Assembly (NCBI RefSeq): GCF_000687455.2
Contig: NZ_JGVW01000096.1
Coordinates: 62,001 to 126,000 of the forward strand
DNA length: 64,000 nt
Reading direction: 5' to 3'
Origin: Burkholderia sp. lig30
GTDB lineage: Bacteria; Pseudomonadota; Gammaproteobacteria; Burkholderiales; Burkholderiaceae
Shown here piece after piece: positions 24,732 to 33,500 of the stretch. The position numbers and the translations under genes are program-made. Under the pieces are notes generated by a model. It did no database searches. It was not told the DNA's origin and saw only the letters and a program-made list of their open reading frames with translations. Positions within the stretch are counted from its first letter, which is position 1. Every line of letters starts with the position of its first letter.

Positions 24732-25358
24732 ATGTTCGGTCGATTCATGCCCACCGAGGGCAAGTTCTTCGAAATCTTCAATGCGCACGCGAAGTACATC
24801 GTTGCCGGTGGTCGCGAGCTCGAACTGCTGATCGACAATCTCGCCGATGCCGAGATTCACAAGCAAAACGTGCAGTCCGCCGAAAAGGCCGCTGACAAGC
24901 TGACGCACGAAGCGATCGACTTGCTGCACAAGACCTTCATTACGCCGCTCGATCGCGACGAGATCCACAAGCTCATCACGACGATGGACGACATCCTCGA
25001 TCTGATGGAGGACGTCGCAACGTCCGTGTCGCTGTACGACGTGCGCGCAGTGACGTCGGAAGCGACCCAGCTCGCGCACATCGTCACGCAGTCGGCGCAG
25101 CATGTGCAGCAGGCGGTGGCGCTGCTGTCCGACATGAAGCAGTCGAGCCAGATCCTGAAGGCGTGCGAGGAGATCGACCGCTGGGAATCGGAGGCCGATC
25201 GCGTGCTGCGCGGCGCGATGTCGAAGCTGTTCCGCGAAGAAGACGACGTGAAGACGCTCATCAAGCTGAAGGCGATCTACGAGCTGCTCGAGCAGATCAC
25301 CGACAAATGCGAGGACGTGGCGAACATCATCGAAGGCATCGTGCTGGAAAACGCCTGA
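24732..25358 (+). CDS. PhoU-like DUF47 protein (phosphate transport accessory)
   Basis: The 208-residue all-helical protein is of the YkaA/DUF47 family: MFGRFMPTEGKFFEIFNAHAKYIV, then FITPLDRDEIHKLITTMDDILDLMEDVA and an acidic ExxxD helix (CEEIDRWESEADRVLR). These PhoU relatives occur next to Pit transporters and probably regulate or couple to them. The pit gene starts 10 nt later. A TACAAT box lies about 47 nt upstream. Confidence 0.93.
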   Translation: MFGRFMPTEGKFFEIFNAHAKYIVAGGRELELLIDNLADAEIHKQNVQSAEKAADKLTHEAIDLLHKTFITPLDRDEIHKLITTMDDILDLMEDVATSVSLYDVRAVTSEATQLAHIVTQSAQHVQQAVALLSDMKQSSQILKACEEIDRWESEADRVLRGAMSKLFREEDDVKTLIKLKAIYELLEQITDKCEDVANIIEGIVLENA

Positions 25359-25368
25359 GCAGAACACG

Positions 25369-26379
25369 ATGCATTCGATACAACTTGCCCTATGGATGGT
25401 CGCGGCGCTCGTGCTGGTCGCGCTCGTGTTCGATTTCATGAACGGTTTCCACGACGCGGCGAACTCGATCGCCACCGTCGTGTCCACCGGCGTGCTGAAG
25501 CCGCAGCAGGCGGTGGTGTTCGCCGCCGTGTTCAATGTCATCGCCTATTTCATCTTCCACCTGAAGGTCGCGCAGACCGTCGGTAAAGGCACGATCGACC
25601 CGGGGATCGTCGACCATTACGTCGTGTTCGGCGCCCTCGTCGGCGCGATCGGCTGGAACGTCATCACCTGGCATTACGGCATCCCGTCCAGCTCGTCGCA
25701 CGCGCTGATCGGCGGTCTCGTCGGTTCGGCGATCGCCAAGGCGGGCTGGGGCTCGCTCAACCTCGACGGGCTGATGAAGACGGTTGCGTTCATCTTCATC
25801 TCGCCGCTGCTTGGCTTCGTGCTCGGCTCGCTGTTCATGCTCGGCGTGTCGTGGCTGTACTTCCGCACGCCGCCGAGCAAGGTCGATCGCCGCTTCCGCA
25901 GGATGCAGCTGTTGTCGGCGGGGCTGTACAGCCTCGGTCACGGCGGCAACGACGCACAGAAGACGATCGGCATCATCTGGATGCTGCTGATCGCGACCGG
26001 CTATGCGTCGGCGACGTCCGACGCGCCGCCGATGTGGGTAATCGGCGGTTGCTATCTGTCGATGGGTCTCGGCACGCTGTTCGGCGGCTGGCGCATCGTG
26101 CGCACGATGGGCCAGAAGATCACCAAGCTGAAACCGGTCGGCGGCTTCTGCGCCGAAACCGGTGGCGCGATGACGCTGTTCCTGGCGTCATTCCTCGGCA
26201 TTCCGGTGTCGACGACGCACACGATCACCGGCGCGATCGTCGGCGTCGGCGCGACGCGCAAGCTGTCCGCCGTGCGCTGGGGCGTCGCGGGCAACATCGT
26301 GTGGGCGTGGGTGCTGACGATCCCGGCTTCGGCGCTGATCTCCGCCGCCGGCTGGTGGGTCGGCCACCGGATCTTCTGA
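25369..26379 (+). CDS. pit: Inorganic phosphate transporter, Pit family
   Basis: The 336-residue membrane protein has about ten hydrophobic helices. It carries both halves of the PiT signature: FMNGFHDAANSIATVVSTG near the N-terminus and SLGHGGNDAQKTIGII in the second half, plus IPSSSSHALIGG and VSTTHTITGAIVGVG. It imports metal-phosphate using proton motive force. Shorter than E. coli PitA (499 residues), as is common for this branch. Confidence 0.95.
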   Translation: MHSIQLALWMVAALVLVALVFDFMNGFHDAANSIATVVSTGVLKPQQAVVFAAVFNVIAYFIFHLKVAQTVGKGTIDPGIVDHYVVFGALVGAIGWNVITWHYGIPSSSSHALIGGLVGSAIAKAGWGSLNLDGLMKTVAFIFISPLLGFVLGSLFMLGVSWLYFRTPPSKVDRRFRRMQLLSAGLYSLGHGGNDAQKTIGIIWMLLIATGYASATSDAPPMWVIGGCYLSMGLGTLFGGWRIVRTMGQKITKLKPVGGFCAETGGAMTLFLASFLGIPVSTTHTITGAIVGVGATRKLSAVRWGVAGNIVWAWVLTIPASALISAAGWWVGHRIF

Positions 26380-26407
26380 TCGAGCAGCACGCCGCTGCAT
26401 CGCGCAC

Positions 26408-26440
26408 AGCGCCGCATGCCGTCAGGCTGCGGCGCTTTTT
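26408..26440 (+). terminator. Terminator after pit
   Basis: AGCGCCGCA pairs with TGCGGCGCT and a T5 run follows. Confidence 0.82.
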
Positions 26441-26476
26441 GTTCGGGTCGGCAGAATAGGGCGCGCGCGGGCGTGC

Positions 26477-27538
26477 TCAGTAACCGCTGGTCGCGAAGCG
26501 CGCGATCGGGTCGTCGCTGGTGCCGGTCGGGGCGTCGACGGGCGCGGACAACGTCGATGCCCGCAGCACCTGCACGCCGTCGGACGAGACCATCCGGGTC
26601 TGGCGTGCCGCGTCGCTCGCGGTCGGCGGCGGCGGTTCGAATGCGTCCGCGCTGCCCGACGACGCGACCATGCCGGCCGGCTGGAGGGCGAGCGTCGGGA
26701 TCGTCGCGCTCGCGGAGGCCGCCGCGGCATGGCTCGGCCCGTTCGCGAGGTCCGGCGCGACGGCGCCCGCCGCTTCGGCCTGCTGCTGCGCGGCGAGCAG
26801 GCGCGCCGGCGGCGGCTCGTACGGATCGGCGCCGATGCTTGCACGCGCGATGCGGCGCGGCGGCGCGCTTGCCGCCGCCGGTTGCGGGCGCAGCGGGGCT
26901 GCGGCGACCGGCGCGGGCGCGGCGGCGAGGGTGACGGCGGCCGCGGCGGGCGGCGCCGCGCGCCGCGCGTCGTAGGTCGGCGTATCGAACGGCTCGGGTG
27001 CCGTGCGCGGCGGCGCGACGCGGCGGATGCCGTCGAAGCGCTTCGCCCAGTACGGGTTCGTCACGTAGTCGAGCCGCACGGTGCCGCCCGTCGACGGCGC
27101 GTTGACGAAACGCAGCTTGCCGACATAGATGCCGACGTGCGAATGCGGGCGTCCGGTGGTGTTGAAGAAGATCAGGTCGCCCGGCGCGATCTGGTCGGGA
27201 TCGATCGATGCGCCGCGCCCGCTCATGTCGGCGGTGGTGCGCGGCAGGTTGACGTCGGCCGCGCGGCCGACCACATAGCGCACCAGCCCGCTGCAATCGA
27301 AGCCGCTGTCCGGCGTATTGCCGCCCCAGCGGTACGGCACGCCGACGAGGCTCATCGCCTGGATCGAGATTTCTTCCTGGCCGACGCTATGGTCGACGAA
27401 ATTCGGGAAGTTGGACGGCGGGCGGTATGCGCGCGGCGTCGCGATAGTCATCCCCGACGAGCGCGACGACTGCGGCGGCACGCTGGAACAGGCCGCAAGC
27501 AGCGAGACGACGGCGAGAGGGAACCAGATTCGGAGCAT
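26477..27538 (-). CDS. NlpC/P60 peptidoglycan hydrolase lipoprotein
   Basis: The 353-residue protein has a lipobox LLAAC (Cys17). Its NlpC/P60 domain (about residues 55-165) has GVPYRWGGNTPDSGFDCSGL with catalytic Cys82, GDLIFF, and HSHVGIYVG with catalytic His134. Members cut peptide cross-links, typically gamma-D-Glu-meso-DAP. After residue 190 there is an unusual 160-residue Ala/Pro-rich tail without known domain. It is expected to sit on the outer or inner membrane facing the periplasm. Confidence 0.9.
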   Translation of the reverse strand: MLRIWFPLAVVSLLAACSSVPPQSSRSSGMTIATPRAYRPPSNFPNFVDHSVGQEEISIQAMSLVGVPYRWGGNTPDSGFDCSGLVRYVVGRAADVNLPRTTADMSGRGASIDPDQIAPGDLIFFNTTGRPHSHVGIYVGKLRFVNAPSTGGTVRLDYVTNPYWAKRFDGIRRVAPPRTAPEPFDTPTYDARRAAPPAAAAVTLAAAPAPVAAAPLRPQPAAASAPPRRIARASIGADPYEPPPARLLAAQQQAEAAGAVAPDLANGPSHAAAASASATIPTLALQPAGMVASSGSADAFEPPPPTASDAARQTRMVSSDGVQVLRASTLSAPVDAPTGTSDDPIARFATSGY

Positions 27539-27846
27539 GACAGGCGGGCGAACGCGGCGCGCTCGCCAATCGTGTGACTACGGGCAAACCTGATGGTAGT
27601 CCGTGCAGCGGGGCTTAGGCAACCGTTCCTGAGACTTTACTTGAAGTTTCGCGCGCCGATGTGGCAATACCTGGCGAAGCATGGCGAATGCGAGGCATCG
27701 GTCGGGTGCGGTTCCCGCTCCAAACGACTGCGTGGCGCCTGTCTCGCCCGGGTTCCGTCTCCCCAAAAGAAAAGCGGCGCTCCGGAGACCGGAGCGCCGC
27801 GACGCGTGGTGTGCCGAGTCCGGCCGGCGAATGCCGGCAGGCGGCG
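27539..27846. other. Intergenic region between NlpC and PhoH genes
   Basis: The region holds the phoH terminator and a leader for the NlpC gene. No coding potential is convincing. Confidence 0.6.
27766..27800 (-). terminator. Terminator for the PIN-PhoH gene
   Basis: A perfect 12-bp stem (GCGGCGCTCCGG/CCGGAGCGCCGC, 3-nt loop) on the minus strand is followed by a T-rich run. Confidence 0.88.
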
Positions 27847-29634
27847 TTACAGGATGTCCGACGCGTAGTCGGCGAGGCGCGAGCGTTCGCCGCGCGCGAG
27901 CGTCACGTGGCCGCTGTGTCCCCAGCCCTTGAAGCGGTCGACGACGTACGTGAGGCCCGAGCTGCCTTCCGTCAGGTAAGGCGTGTCGATCTGCGCGATG
28001 TTGCCGAGACAGACGATCTTGGTGCCGGGGCCCGCGCGGGTGACGAGCGTCTTCATCTGCTTCGGCGTCAGGTTCTGCGCCTCGTCGATGATCACGTACT
28101 TGTCGACGAACGTGCGGCCGCGCATGAAGTTCATGCTCTTGACCTTCAGGCGCGAGCGGATCAGCTCCTGCGTCGCGGCGCGGCCCCATTCGCCGGCTGC
28201 GTCGTCGGTCTTCTGCAGCACTTCGAGGTTATCGTCGAATGCGCCCATCCACGGCTGCATCTTCTCTTCCTCGGTGCCCGGCAGGAAGCCGATGTCCTCG
28301 CCGACCGGCACCGTTGCGCGGGTCACGATGATCTCGTTGTAGCGCTTGTCGTCGAGCACCTGCGCGAGGCCCGCGGCGAGCGCGACGAGCGTCTTGCCGG
28401 TGCCGGCCTGGCCGAGCAGCGTGACGAAGTCGATCTCCGGGTTCATCAGCAGGTTCAGCGCGAAGTTCTGCTCGCGGTTGCGCGCGGTGATGCCCCACAC
28501 GTTGTTCTTGTGGTGGCTGTAGTCGCGCAGCGTCTGCAGCAGCGCCGTCTTGCCGTTCAGTTCGCGGACGATCGCGTGGAACGTCGGCTCGCCGTTCTGC
28601 GGCTCGAGATAGACGAACTCGTTGACGAGCATCGACCCGGCGAGCGGGCCGGTGACGCGGTAGTAGGTCGTGCCCGTCTTGGTGTCCTGCCAGCTCTCCA
28701 TGCCCTTCGCATGTTTCGCCCAGAAGTCCTGCGGCAGTTCGCGCACGCCCGAGTAGAGGAGATCCTTGTCCTCGAGCACCTGGTCGTTGTAGTAGTCTTC
28801 GGCGGGCAGGCCGAGCGCATGCGCCTTGATCCGCATGTTGATGTCCTTCGACACCAGCACGACCTGACGGTCCGGCCGCTCGCGCTGCAGCGCGCGCACG
28901 ACGCCGAGGATCTGGTTGTCGGCCTTGCCTTGCGGCAGGCCTTCGACGGGCTCGATGGTCGTGAGCGTCGTCTGGAAATACAGGCGGCCGAGTGCCTCGC
29001 GGCTGCCGAGGCGGGCAAGCGGGATGCCTGCCGAGATCGCGCCGGCGTCGGCGACGAGCGCGTCGAGCGTGCGGCTCACCTGGCGCGCGTTGCGCGCCAC
29101 TTCGGACATCCCCTTCTTGTGGTTGTCGAGTTCCTCGAGCGTCATCATCGGCAGATAGACGTCGTGTTCCTCGAAGCGGAAGAGGCTGCTCGGGTCGTGC
29201 ATCAGCACGTTCGTGTCGAGCACGAACAGCTTCTGGACTTCGGCCTCGGCGGCCTTGCGGCTGCGCGACTTCGGCTTCGCGGCCGCCTCGCCCGCGGGGG
29301 CGGCGGCCGGTTTTGCCGCGGCCGGTTTGTCGGCGCGCGCGGCAGGCGCGGCAGGCGCCGGCACGGGCTGCAGCAGCGCGGCCGTCTGCCTGGTCTTGCG
29401 GGTGCGCGCCGGAGCAGGCGCTGCTTCCTCGGCCACGGCGACCGCGCGCAACGGCGCGGCGGTGTTGGCGGCGGGTGTCATCGGCTGAGCCACGCTGGCC
29501 GGGCCGTATTCATCCGTGTCGGACAGGTCCCCTTCGGCGGATTGCTTTGCGGCTTTCGCGGGCCGCGCTTTCGCCTTGTATTCGTCGGGCGGCAGCAGGC
29601 TGCCGAGCTTGCTGGGGGGAGTAGGCAAAGGCAT
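27847..29634 (-). CDS. PIN-PhoH fusion protein (PhoH2-type ATPase/RNase)
   Basis: The 595-residue protein has three parts. First is a long Ala/Pro-rich N-terminal region (to about residue 130). Next is a PIN nuclease domain (from about 138: LFVLDTNVLMHDPSSLF, with the acidic residues EELDNH and DAG). Last is a PhoH P-loop ATPase domain with GQAGTGKTLVALAAG, VTRATVPVGEDIGFLPG and VIIDEAQNLTP. PIN-PhoH proteins (PhoH2) are described as RNA helicase/ribonucleases. ATG 29634 gives MPLPTPPSKLG, the conserved family start. Confidence 0.92.
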   Translation of the reverse strand: MPLPTPPSKLGSLLPPDEYKAKARPAKAAKQSAEGDLSDTDEYGPASVAQPMTPAANTAAPLRAVAVAEEAAPAPARTRKTRQTAALLQPVPAPAAPAARADKPAAAKPAAAPAGEAAAKPKSRSRKAAEAEVQKLFVLDTNVLMHDPSSLFRFEEHDVYLPMMTLEELDNHKKGMSEVARNARQVSRTLDALVADAGAISAGIPLARLGSREALGRLYFQTTLTTIEPVEGLPQGKADNQILGVVRALQRERPDRQVVLVSKDINMRIKAHALGLPAEDYYNDQVLEDKDLLYSGVRELPQDFWAKHAKGMESWQDTKTGTTYYRVTGPLAGSMLVNEFVYLEPQNGEPTFHAIVRELNGKTALLQTLRDYSHHKNNVWGITARNREQNFALNLLMNPEIDFVTLLGQAGTGKTLVALAAGLAQVLDDKRYNEIIVTRATVPVGEDIGFLPGTEEEKMQPWMGAFDDNLEVLQKTDDAAGEWGRAATQELIRSRLKVKSMNFMRGRTFVDKYVIIDEAQNLTPKQMKTLVTRAGPGTKIVCLGNIAQIDTPYLTEGSSGLTYVVDRFKGWGHSGHVTLARGERSRLADYASDIL

Positions 29635-29966
29635 GGTGTCCCTCGGGAGGAATCGTGTCTCAAGGCGTGCGCCGCTGGTCGCATTCTGCTGCGTGAATGT
29701 GCGGGCAGTCTGCGCGCGGTGGCGCACATGGAATTCGAATCGCCGGTTCGCCTAAATGTCGATCAGCTCCTTGACGGGGTGACGGGCCGGGAGGACCCCG
29801 GCATGCGATCCATAAAAAAAGCCGCTGCCCCGTCGACCGGGACAAGCGGCTCGGCTCTTACCGTCGTGCTGCGCGTCACATGCCTGACGGCATCGCAACG
29901 ACCAGCGGCGCAGCTACGAGAAAAATGGGGCGAACATGCATTCATTGCGGCCCAATATAGCGCGCC
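29635..29966. other. Intergenic region between PhoH and bcp genes
   Basis: It contains the bcp terminator at 29814-29851 and the promoter region of the PhoH gene. No gene is seen. Confidence 0.6.
29814..29851 (-). terminator. Terminator for bcp
   Basis: On the minus strand AGCCGCT, an internal GC stem and AGCGGCT are followed by seven T residues. Confidence 0.8.
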
Positions 29967-30428
29967 TCAAAGCGCTTGTACAGCACCCAGCACGTCGTCC
30001 ACGTGACCCGGCACCTTGATGCCGCGCCATGCCTGGCGCAGCACGCCGCCGGCGTCGATCAGGAAGGTCGAGCGCTCGATGCCGCGCACTTCCTTGCCAT
30101 ACATTTTCTTCATCTTGATGACATCGAACAGCTGGCACAGCGCTTCGTCCGCGTCGGAGATCAGCGCGAACGGCAGCTCGAGCTTGGCCTTGAAATTGTC
30201 GTGCGAGCGCAGGCTGTCGCGCGACACGCCGACGATTTCCGCGCCGGCCTTCTGAAACGCCGGATAGAGATCGCGGAACTGCAGCCCTTCGGTCGTGCAG
30301 CCGGGCGTGTTGTCCTTCGGATAGAAATACAGCACGAGCTTCTTGCCGCGCAGGTCGGACAGCGAAAGCTCACCGCCCGTGGCCGGCGCGGTGAAATCGG
30401 GAACTTGACGGTCTACTTCGACGGACAC
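29967..30428 (-). CDS. bcp: Thiol peroxidase of the Bcp/PrxQ family
   Basis: The 153-residue peroxiredoxin has the peroxidatic Cys44 in YPKDNTPGCTTEG. The resolving Cys five residues later, found in E. coli Bcp, is absent here (GLQFRD follows). The other Cys (LCQLF, about residue 97) may take its place or the enzyme may work as a 1-Cys type. It reduces peroxides with thioredoxin in the cytoplasm. Confidence 0.93.
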   Translation of the reverse strand: MSVEVDRQVPDFTAPATGGELSLSDLRGKKLVLYFYPKDNTPGCTTEGLQFRDLYPAFQKAGAEIVGVSRDSLRSHDNFKAKLELPFALISDADEALCQLFDVIKMKKMYGKEVRGIERSTFLIDAGGVLRQAWRGIKVPGHVDDVLGAVQAL

Positions 30429-30587
30429 GTGTTTCTCCTGTTGTTATTGGCGGGCGCGTTTGCGACAGTGCGTTTGCAAGCGCTCGTCGGCGGCGGCGCG
30501 TGTGGAACGGCATGTTTGCGAGGGCGCCTGTGTGACGGCGCGTGGCGTGCGGCTGCGCAGCGCGCGTACGGCGCGCACCGCGCATGC

Positions 30588-31484
30588 TCAGTCGGGCTGG
30601 ACGATCAGCTCGCCGGAGCGGCCGGGGATCTCGCCCCAGGTGACAGGGTACGATGGCAGTGTGTCACGGTCCAGCGTCGCGTAATAGTCGCCCATCGTCG
30701 CGAACGTGTGGCCTTGCGCGCGCCAGCCAGCGAGCAGTTGCTCGAACACCGGTGCGAGCTTCTGGCCCTCCAGCTCCGCATGCAGCGTGAAGACCTGGTC
30801 GTGCGGATTGGTTTCGGTGAACTTGAGAATATGGGCGGCGACGTTGTGCGTGTCGACGCCGTCGATGCCGAGGATTTCGTCGAGGGTCGGCAGCGTGGTC
30901 GGCATCTGCACGTGCGCGAGCGTCTTGCCGCGGACGACCGGCAGGTACGGCGAGTGGCCGCGGCCGTCGGACGCGTAGCGCATTCCCCACGCGTCGATCT
31001 GCTCGAACGCGGCGTCGTTCATCTGCCAGCCGGCCGCGCCGTGCGTAACGGGCGGCGCGCCGAAGATCTCGACGAAGCGCGCGTGGCTCTTGCCCATTTC
31101 GCGCGCGGTCCAGTCGCGGTCGCGCTCGCGGACGTTGTCCTGCCAGTACACGTGATCCCACGTGTGGATCCCGCATTCGAAGCCGGCCTCGTGGATCGCG
31201 CGCATGTCGGCGATCGCGCGCCGGCCGATGTCGGGGCCGGGCAGCAGCACGCCGTACATCAGCTGCTTCACGCCGTAATGCTCGACCACCGACGTGCGCG
31301 ACACCTTCTTCAGGAACCCCGGGCGGAACACCCGCCGCAACGCCCAACCGGTGTGGTCGGGCCCGAGGCTGAAGAGGAAGGTCGCGCGCGCGGCGAAGCG
31401 GTCGAAGATGCGAGCGAGGTTCGGCACGCCTTCACGCGTGCCGCGCAGCGTATCGACGTCGATCTTGAGAACGATGCGAGCCAA
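30588..31484 (-). CDS. arnD: Undecaprenyl-phosphate Ara4FN deformylase ArnD
   Basis: The 298-residue polysaccharide-deacetylase-like protein begins MARIVLKIDVDTLRGTREGVP and has metal-binding GIHTWDHVYWQD and THGAAGW. It removes the formyl group from the C55-linked 4-deoxy-4-formamido-L-arabinose so that L-Ara4N can be moved and added to lipid A. It is last in the arn operon, 10 nt after arnA(C). Confidence 0.95.
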   Translation of the reverse strand: MARIVLKIDVDTLRGTREGVPNLARIFDRFAARATFLFSLGPDHTGWALRRVFRPGFLKKVSRTSVVEHYGVKQLMYGVLLPGPDIGRRAIADMRAIHEAGFECGIHTWDHVYWQDNVRERDRDWTAREMGKSHARFVEIFGAPPVTHGAAGWQMNDAAFEQIDAWGMRYASDGRGHSPYLPVVRGKTLAHVQMPTTLPTLDEILGIDGVDTHNVAAHILKFTETNPHDQVFTLHAELEGQKLAPVFEQLLAGWRAQGHTFATMGDYYATLDRDTLPSYPVTWGEIPGRSGELIVQPD

Positions 31485-31494
31485 GCGACGTCCT

Positions 31495-32550
31495 TTAGCC
31501 TTGCTGCTCGACGAGCGCGCGCGCGTCCGCGACGTGGCCGCGGTACGCTTCGAAGATCTTGCGCAGCGCGTCGTCGAACGTCGACTGCGGTGCCCAGCCG
31601 AGTTCCTGCATCGTGTTGTCGATCTTCGGCACGCGGTTCTGCACGTCCTGGTAGCCGTTGCCGTAATACGCGCCGGACGTCGTCTCGACCAGATTCACGC
31701 GCTTGGCCGAATCGGTGTATTCCGGGAACTCGGCTGCCAGCTCGAGCATCTTGTGCGCGAGTTCGCGTACCGAGAAGTTATTGTTCGGATTCCCGATGTT
31801 ATAGATCTTGCCCGATGCGATGCCGTTCGGGTTGTCGATGATCTTCATCAGCGCGCTGATGCCGTCGTCGATGTCGGTGAACGCGCGCTTTTGCGAGCCG
31901 CCGTCGACCAGGCTGATGTTCTCGCCGCGCACGATGTGGCCGAGGAACTGCGTGACGACGCGCGAGCTGCCTTCCTTCGGCGTGTAGATCGAGTCGAGGC
32001 CCGGGCCGATCCAGTTGAACGGACGGAACAGCGTGAAGTTCAGGCCTTCCATCCCGTAACCCCAGATCACGCGGTCCATCAGCTGCTTCGAGCAGGCGTA
32101 GATCCAGCGCGGCTTGTTGATCGGGCCGTAGGTGAGGGCGGAGTTGTCCGGGTCGAACTGCTCGTCGGCGCACATGCCGTATACCTCGGACGTCGACGGG
32201 AACACCAGGTGCTTGCCGTACTTCACGGCCGAGCGCACGATCGGCAGGTTCGCCTCGAAATCGAGCTCGAACACGCGCAGCGGCTGCTTGACGTAGGTGG
32301 CGGGCGTCGCGATCGCGACCAGCGGCAGGATCACGTCGCACTTCTTCACGTGATACTCGACCCACTCCTTGTTGATCGTGATGTCGCCTTCGAAGAAATG
32401 CATCCGCTCGTGGTTGACGAGGTCGCCGAGCCGATCGGTCTGCATGTCCATGCCGAACACTTCCCAATCGGTGGTTTCAAGAATGCGCTTCGACAGGTGA
32501 TGGCCGATGAAGCCGTTCACACCCAGGATCAGGACTTTTTTTGCTTTCAT
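31495..32550 (-). CDS. arnA: UDP-glucuronate decarboxylase, C-terminal half of ArnA as a separate gene
   Basis: The 351-residue extended short-chain dehydrogenase has the NAD site LILGVNGFIGHHLSKRIL, catalytic Ser-Glu in PSTSEVYG, the Y-x3-K motif (YACSKQ), and the ArnA-specific FTDIDDGI and TTSGAYYG segments. It oxidatively decarboxylates UDP-glucuronate to the UDP-4-ketopentose used by ArnB. In E. coli this is residues 314-660 of bifunctional ArnA; here it is an independent gene overlapping the formyltransferase gene by 4 nt. Confidence 0.95.
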   Translation of the reverse strand: MKAKKVLILGVNGFIGHHLSKRILETTDWEVFGMDMQTDRLGDLVNHERMHFFEGDITINKEWVEYHVKKCDVILPLVAIATPATYVKQPLRVFELDFEANLPIVRSAVKYGKHLVFPSTSEVYGMCADEQFDPDNSALTYGPINKPRWIYACSKQLMDRVIWGYGMEGLNFTLFRPFNWIGPGLDSIYTPKEGSSRVVTQFLGHIVRGENISLVDGGSQKRAFTDIDDGISALMKIIDNPNGIASGKIYNIGNPNNNFSVRELAHKMLELAAEFPEYTDSAKRVNLVETTSGAYYGNGYQDVQNRVPKIDNTMQELGWAPQSTFDDALRKIFEAYRGHVADARALVEQQG

Positions 32551-33500
32551 GAATGACGGGAAGAATGAATGAACTGCGCGAATTCAGCGGGCGATACGGC
32601 GGTTTCGCCGCCGTCGCGCTGTCGCCGCAGTTCGAGAATGGCCACGGCGCGGCTGTCACCGCAAACGCCGAATAATACATTATCGCTGACGTGCAGGCCC
32701 GGCGCCAAATTGGCGGCCGCGGCCGCGGCCGCGGCAGCGCTGCCGGGCGCGGCGAGGCGCGCCCGGGCGACCACGAAGCGCGTGCCGTCGAGATCGGTGA
32801 ACGCGCCCGGATAAGGGGGCGCGACTGCCCGGATCAGGTTGTAGACGCGGGCTGCCGGCTGCGACCAGTCGACGCGGCCGTCTTCCGGCTTGCGTCCGCC
32901 GTAGTAGCTGCCGGCCGCGAGATCGTTCGGCAGGTGCGGCGCCTCGCCCGCGAGCAGCGCGGGCAGCACGCGCCAGAGCGTCTGCTCGGCGGCGACGGTG
33001 ACCTTGTCGAACACCTGGGCGGCGGTGTCGTCCGGCAGGATCGGCACCGCGGTCTGGCCGACGATCGCGCCGGCGTCCGGCTTCGCGGCCATCTCGTGCA
33101 GCGTCGCGCCGGTTTCCGTCTCGCCATGCAGGACCGCCCAGTTGGTCGGCACGCGGCCGCGGTACTTCGGCAGCAGCGAGCCGTGCATGTTGTACGCGCC
33201 GCGCGGCGCGAGCGCGAGCAGCTCGACCGGCAGCATGTGCCGGTAATAGAACGAGAAGATGAAATCCGGCTGCGCGTCGGCGATCGCGCGGCGCAGCGCC
33301 GGGTCCGCCGGGTCGGCCGGCGTGACGACCGGGATGCCGTGCTCGGCCGCGACCGATGCGACGCTGCCGAACCAGATGTTCTCGTTCGGATTGTCCTCGT
33401 GCGTGACGACGAGCGCGACGTCCACGCCGCGCGCGAGCAGCACCTGCAGGCAGCGCACGCCGACGTTGTGGTAAGCGAAGACGACGGCGCGCGGCTTCAT
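32547..33500 (-). CDS. arnA: UDP-Ara4N formyltransferase, N-terminal half of ArnA as a separate gene
   Basis: The 317-residue protein has the methionyl-tRNA formyltransferase-like fold: VVFAYHNVGVRCL, the catalytic Asn-His in NMHGSLLPKYRGR, and TNWAVLHGETETGATLHEM with the Asp in KPDAGAIV. It transfers a formyl group from 10-formyl-THF to UDP-L-Ara4N. Near the C-terminal part there is a poly-Ala run (about residues 263-272). It overlaps arnC upstream and arnA(C) downstream by 4 nt each, so the three are tightly coupled. Confidence 0.93.
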   Translation of the reverse strand: MKPRAVVFAYHNVGVRCLQVLLARGVDVALVVTHEDNPNENIWFGSVASVAAEHGIPVVTPADPADPALRRAIADAQPDFIFSFYYRHMLPVELLALAPRGAYNMHGSLLPKYRGRVPTNWAVLHGETETGATLHEMAAKPDAGAIVGQTAVPILPDDTAAQVFDKVTVAAEQTLWRVLPALLAGEAPHLPNDLAAGSYYGGRKPEDGRVDWSQPAARVYNLIRAVAPPYPGAFTDLDGTRFVVARARLAAPGSAAAAAAAAANLAPGLHVSDNVLFGVCGDSRAVAILELRRQRDGGETAVSPAEFAQFIHSSRHS

